Shown here piece by piece: positions 12,758-12,765 of a DNA stretch of 12,765 nucleotides. The notes beneath the pieces were generated by a model. It had not been told where the DNA came from. It worked only from the letters and a program-made list of their open reading frames with translations, and searched no databases. The DNA comes from CAZSNT01 sp964607765 (GTDB lineage Bacteria > Verrucomicrobiota > Lentisphaeria > Oligosphaerales > JABHEG01). Location: contig CAZSNT010000233.1 in assembly GCA_964607765.1 (NCBI GenBank), forward strand, positions 1 to 12,765. Reading direction: 5' to 3'. The position numbers and the translations under genes are program-made. Every line of letters starts with the position of its first letter. Position 1 is the stretch's first letter.

Positions 12758-12765
12758 ACCTCACA

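Larger units (their letters stand above)
12251..12765. other. gene-free, repeat-rich region upstream of the operon
   Basis: No convincing gene in 515 bases. It holds, from the operon outward: two degenerate heptamers (12265-12278), a 7-bp inverted repeat (12282-12297), a heptamer tract (12299-12346), about 170 bases with no recognisable feature, a 61-bp direct repeat in two copies (12519-12668), and three successive inverted repeats at the right edge. The operon promoter should lie here on the minus strand, but I see only weak candidates and call none. Confidence 0.7.

Noticed and set aside
12700..12765. Integron attC site suggested by GTTAC, GTAAC and GCCTCA motifs
   Set aside because: The core consensus sites GTTRRRY and RYYYAAC are not met, and there is no integrase or cassette structure.

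Overview
The window is a high-GC stretch (many sampled lines near 65-72% G+C) of a Gram-negative-type bacterium. The protein set (a giant PQQ-type beta-propeller protein with jelly-roll and malectin-like modules, a CBM9-like lipoprotein, a SUMF1/FGE-fold protein, and a LolCDE/MacB-type ABC transporter with two paralogous permeases) and the heptamer-repeat intergenic tracts resemble the Planctomycetota/Lentisphaerota/Kiritimatiellota/Hydrogenedentota neighbourhood. No rRNA or tRNA is present, so this placement is inference. A Ddl gene shows that the organism makes D-Ala-D-Ala for peptidoglycan.

Layout. 1-160: repeat-rich leader (a 13-bp tandem repeat flanked by 8-bp inverted repeats, then two kinds of heptamer repeat) that runs into the start codon of ddl. 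161-1261 (+): ddl, D-alanine-D-alanine ligase. 1262-1421: short convergent gap with no convincing terminator. 1422-2726 (-): an unrecognised 434-aa protein of lower G+C (about 55-57% in sampled lines) than its surroundings. 2727-2859: gap. 2860-12250 (-): six genes that read as one operon, transcribed leftward: permease E-like, permease C-like, ATPase, CBM9-like lipoprotein, 1461-aa propeller/Rossmann/jelly-roll/malectin protein, and a SUMF1/FGE-fold protein. 12251-12765: a gene-free, repeat-rich upstream region with heptamer tract, hairpins and a 61-bp direct repeat.

The operon is tightly built. The ATPase/lipoprotein and lipoprotein/giant-protein junctions are both ATGA overlaps of 4 nt, the two permeases are 10 nt apart, and the FGE-fold gene starts 15 nt after the giant gene and in the same reading frame. 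Functionally it looks like an envelope module: an ABC extruder of the LolCDE/MacB type, an exported lipoprotein with a carbohydrate-binding fold, and a very large exported multidomain protein. A linked role at the cell surface is inference; no substrate can be read from the sequence.

Points most worth a second look: (1) the operon as a candidate undescribed envelope system; (2) a methyltransferase-like Rossmann domain inside an exported propeller protein; (3) the in-frame, single-stop separation between the giant protein and the FGE-fold protein; (4) a gap-free paralogy between the two permeases with two conserved cysteines; (5) heptamer repeats of shared consensus directly upstream of both ddl and the operon, where no Shine-Dalgarno sequence is seen; (6) a lysine-rich in-frame insert whose DNA resembles the tandem repeat at the left edge.
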